Positions 40,840 to 42,487 of a DNA stretch of 42,487 bases are shown here, piece after piece. Below the pieces are notes generated by a model. The model did no database searches, was not told where the DNA came from, and saw nothing but the letters and a program-made list of their open reading frames with translations. Positions within the stretch are counted from its first letter, which is position 1. Each line of letters starts with the position of its first letter. The DNA is taken from contig CAMDSO010000022.1 in the NCBI GenBank assembly GCA_945906935.1, positions 1 to 42,487 of the forward strand, given 5' to 3'. A program made the translations under genes and the position numbers. The DNA is from Bordetella parapertussis (GTDB lineage Bacteria; Pseudomonadota; Gammaproteobacteria; Burkholderiales; SG8-41).

Positions 40840-42120
40840 ATGGGATACACCATCGCTGAAAAAATTCTTGCCGCGCACTCGGGCGGCGCACCGGTAGGCG
40901 CCGGTGAGGTCGTGGTTGCCGACGTTGATTTTGCCATGATGCACGATGCACGCGCCGGCAACGCGATGAAGATGGCGGCCAAACTCGGCGGTAAGGGTTT
41001 GCCTTTTGCCAAACGCACGGCGCTGGTGATGGATCATTATTCGCCGCCGCCGCATATCGAAGCGGCCAACACCCACAAGGACATGCGCGCTTTTGCCGAA
41101 GCCACCGGCGCGCAGCTCTACGACGTTGGCGACGGTATCTGTCATCAGGTGATGCCCGAGGGCGGGCATTTGACCGCCGGCGATCTGATCGTTGGTACTG
41201 ACACGCATTCGGTGACCTATGGTGCATTCAATGCGCTGGGCACCGGCGTCGAAGGCACCGACGTCGCCGCCGTGATGATGACCGGCAAGCTGTGGTTTCG
41301 CGTGCCCGAAACCATCCGTATTGAATTGAAGGGCCGCCTGCAACCCGGCGTTTGGGCCAAGGACGTTACCTTGCACATGCTCGGCCGCCTGGGTGCCGAG
41401 GGGGCGAATTATCGCGCGCTCGAATATGTCGGTAGTGGTGTTTCGGCGATGGAAATCGACGATCGCATGACGCTGTCGAACCATGCTGCGGAACTGGGGG
41501 CGAAAGCGGCGCTGCTGGAAGCCGATGAAAAAACCATCGCTTGGCTGCAGGCGCACAAGGCGCGCCCACCGAAGCCGGTGAAGGCGGATGCTGACGCCAT
41601 CTATGTCGAACGCATCGAGATCGACACCGCAAACCTGGTGCCGCAGGTGGCGCGCCAGCACCACATTGATGACGTGGTGGGTGTACCGGAAGTGCGTGGC
41701 AAGAAAATCCATTTCGCCCTGATCGGTACTTGCACCAACGGGCGGCTCGACGATATCCGGCAGGCCGCGGCGATACTGAAGGGGCAGCGGATTGCCAAAG
41801 GCGTGCGCATGATCATCACGCCGGCGTCACGCGAAATTTATCTCGCCGCCGCGCGCGAGGGGCTGATCGAGGCGCTGACACGCGCTGGTGCGTCGTTTGA
41901 GGCCGCCGGTTGCGGAACGTGCGTCAATGTGACGGGCCATCTGATCACGGGTGACGGCGACGTCGCAATCTCGAGCGCCAACCGTAATTTCAAAGGACGC
42001 CTCGGTAACGACAAATCGGAAATCTGGATCGGTTCGGCGGCGACGGTGGCCGCCTCGGCGTTGACCGGGTTTATCACCGATCCGCGCGAAGTCGATGGCG
42101 GACAGTGGAGGGCGGCTTAA
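40840..42120 (+). CDS. 3-isopropylmalate dehydratase-like large subunit (LeuC/HacA type)
   Basis: 426 residues, shorter than biosynthetic E. coli LeuC (466) and like the archaeal-type LeuC2/homoaconitase group. Aconitase fold marks: 'VMDHYSPPPHIEAANTHKDM', 'EGGHLTAGDLIVGTDTHSVT', 'NALGTGVEGTDVAAVMMTGK' and the [4Fe-4S] ligands in 'IGTCTNGRLDDIRQAA' and 'AAGCGTCVNVTGHLITGDGD'. 'SSANRNFKGRLGN' is the substrate loop. It would isomerise a 2- or 3-hydroxy di- or tricarboxylate by dehydration and rehydration. No leuA or leuB is present, so a catabolic role with the aldolase and BKACE is likely. The stop overlaps the small-subunit start (TAATG). Confidence 0.88.
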   Translation: MGYTIAEKILAAHSGGAPVGAGEVVVADVDFAMMHDARAGNAMKMAAKLGGKGLPFAKRTALVMDHYSPPPHIEAANTHKDMRAFAEATGAQLYDVGDGICHQVMPEGGHLTAGDLIVGTDTHSVTYGAFNALGTGVEGTDVAAVMMTGKLWFRVPETIRIELKGRLQPGVWAKDVTLHMLGRLGAEGANYRALEYVGSGVSAMEIDDRMTLSNHAAELGAKAALLEADEKTIAWLQAHKARPPKPVKADADAIYVERIEIDTANLVPQVARQHHIDDVVGVPEVRGKKIHFALIGTCTNGRLDDIRQAAAILKGQRIAKGVRMIITPASREIYLAAAREGLIEALTRAGASFEAAGCGTCVNVTGHLITGDGDVAISSANRNFKGRLGNDKSEIWIGSAATVAASALTGFITDPREVDGGQWRAA

Positions 42121-42487
42121 TGGAAAACACTATCAAAGGTCGTGCACGCCTGCTCGGCGACAACATCAACACCGACACCAATTGTTCAAGCAAATATCTG
42201 CCGGGCAAGGACAACGCCTATGTGGCGCAGCACGCATTCGAAAAGGTTGCGCCGTCGTTCATCGGCAATTTCAAATCCGGCGACATCATCGTCGCTGGAA
42301 AAAATTTCGGCAACAACTCGTCGCGCGAGCAGGCCGTGCATGTGATGCACCTGATGGGTGTGGCGGCACTGGTTTCACATTCTTTTGGCCGCCAGTTTTT
42401 TCGTAACACCATCAACAACGGCTTGCCGGCGTTCGAATGCGCCATCGACGGTATTGTCGACGGCGATGAAATTGAAATTGATGTCGC
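42120..42487 (+). CDS. 3-isopropylmalate dehydratase-like small subunit (LeuD type), partial
   Basis: 122 codons are visible before the window ends. ATG 42120 overlaps the stop of the large subunit. The swivel-domain signature is clear: 'GRARLLGDNINTDTNCSSKY', 'GDIIVAGKNFGNNSSREQAV' (substrate-binding loop; usual form G.NFG.GSSREhA), then 'AALVSHSFGRQFFRNTINNG'. The N-S-S variant replaces the common G/C-S-S, in line with non-leucine substrates. The subunit completes the active site of LeuC-like proteins. The 3' end lies beyond the window. Confidence 0.9.
   Translation, partial: MENTIKGRARLLGDNINTDTNCSSKYLPGKDNAYVAQHAFEKVAPSFIGNFKSGDIIVAGKNFGNNSSREQAVHVMHLMGVAALVSHSFGRQFFRNTINNGLPAFECAIDGIVDGDEIEIDV

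Overview
The window looks like chromosomal DNA of a GC-rich betaproteobacterium, probably Burkholderiales-like. The main reason is the density of Bug (TctC-type) substrate-binding protein genes, which are hugely expanded in that group. Whole, partial or decayed Bug genes occur at 1, 184, 537, 3716, 5499, 16888, 17903, 32695 and 34847, with only one pair of membrane subunits (tctB-tctA). No rRNA, tRNA, CRISPR array or intact insertion sequence was seen.

Region 1 (1-7970) is a tripartite tricarboxylate transporter (TTT) locus. A Bug gene on the minus strand faces away from a plus-strand run: tctB, tctA, the relic of a tctC, prpD, a Bug gene and an mmgE/prpD-type gene. The inferred job is capture and import of a citrate- or methylcitrate-like acid followed by dehydration.

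Region 2 (8297-15107) is an accessory island with more AT-rich stretches. It holds a DUF427 gene, a MerR-type regulator with an odd C-terminal domain, and a regulator/fasciclin intergenic region carrying GTTCA-like boxes phased exactly every 11 bp. It continues with an exported fasciclin protein, a LOV-like PAS protein lacking the photoactive cysteine, three tiny membrane proteins in a tight operon, a COG3380 FAD oxidoreductase, a broken short-chain dehydrogenase, a FolB/FolX-type pteridine enzyme, and an EgtD-type methyltransferase translationally coupled to a second DUF427 protein. The gene set resembles light/oxidative-stress regulons governed by MerR-family LitR/CarH proteins. It is the best candidate here for an undescribed system.

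Region 3 (15262-25519) is a patchwork with much decay: a transposase relic, an NHL-propeller lipoprotein, a Bug gene plus Bug fragment, a ClpP-like exported protein, a GFA-family protein, a DUF1302 outer-membrane protein cut by an in-frame amber codon 36 codons before its natural end, an AbrB/PIN toxin-antitoxin pair with a palindromic operator inside its promoter, an RlmK-type rRNA methyltransferase, an exported Ala/Lys-rich protein, a type IV pilin, and relics of a Rap1a/Tai-like gene and a TauE/SafE permease.

Region 4 (25541-32618) is catabolic: an alpha/beta hydrolase coupled to a TIGR02444 protein, divergent from gabD; then a fluoroacetate-dehalogenase-like hydrolase, an amidohydrolase and an acyl-CoA synthetase in one run.

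Region 5 (32695-42487) has a minus-strand block (two Bug proteins, an unknown protein, a PdxA-family dehydrogenase, a Gfo/Idh/MocA oxidoreductase and a TRAP-type binding protein without a signal peptide). This block is divergent from a plus-strand block (HpcH/HpaI aldolase, BKACE/DUF849 enzyme, LeuC-like and LeuD-like dehydratase subunits, the last cut by the window end). Together they suggest a pathway for a hydroxylated di- or tricarboxylic acid; the substrate cannot be read from the sequence.
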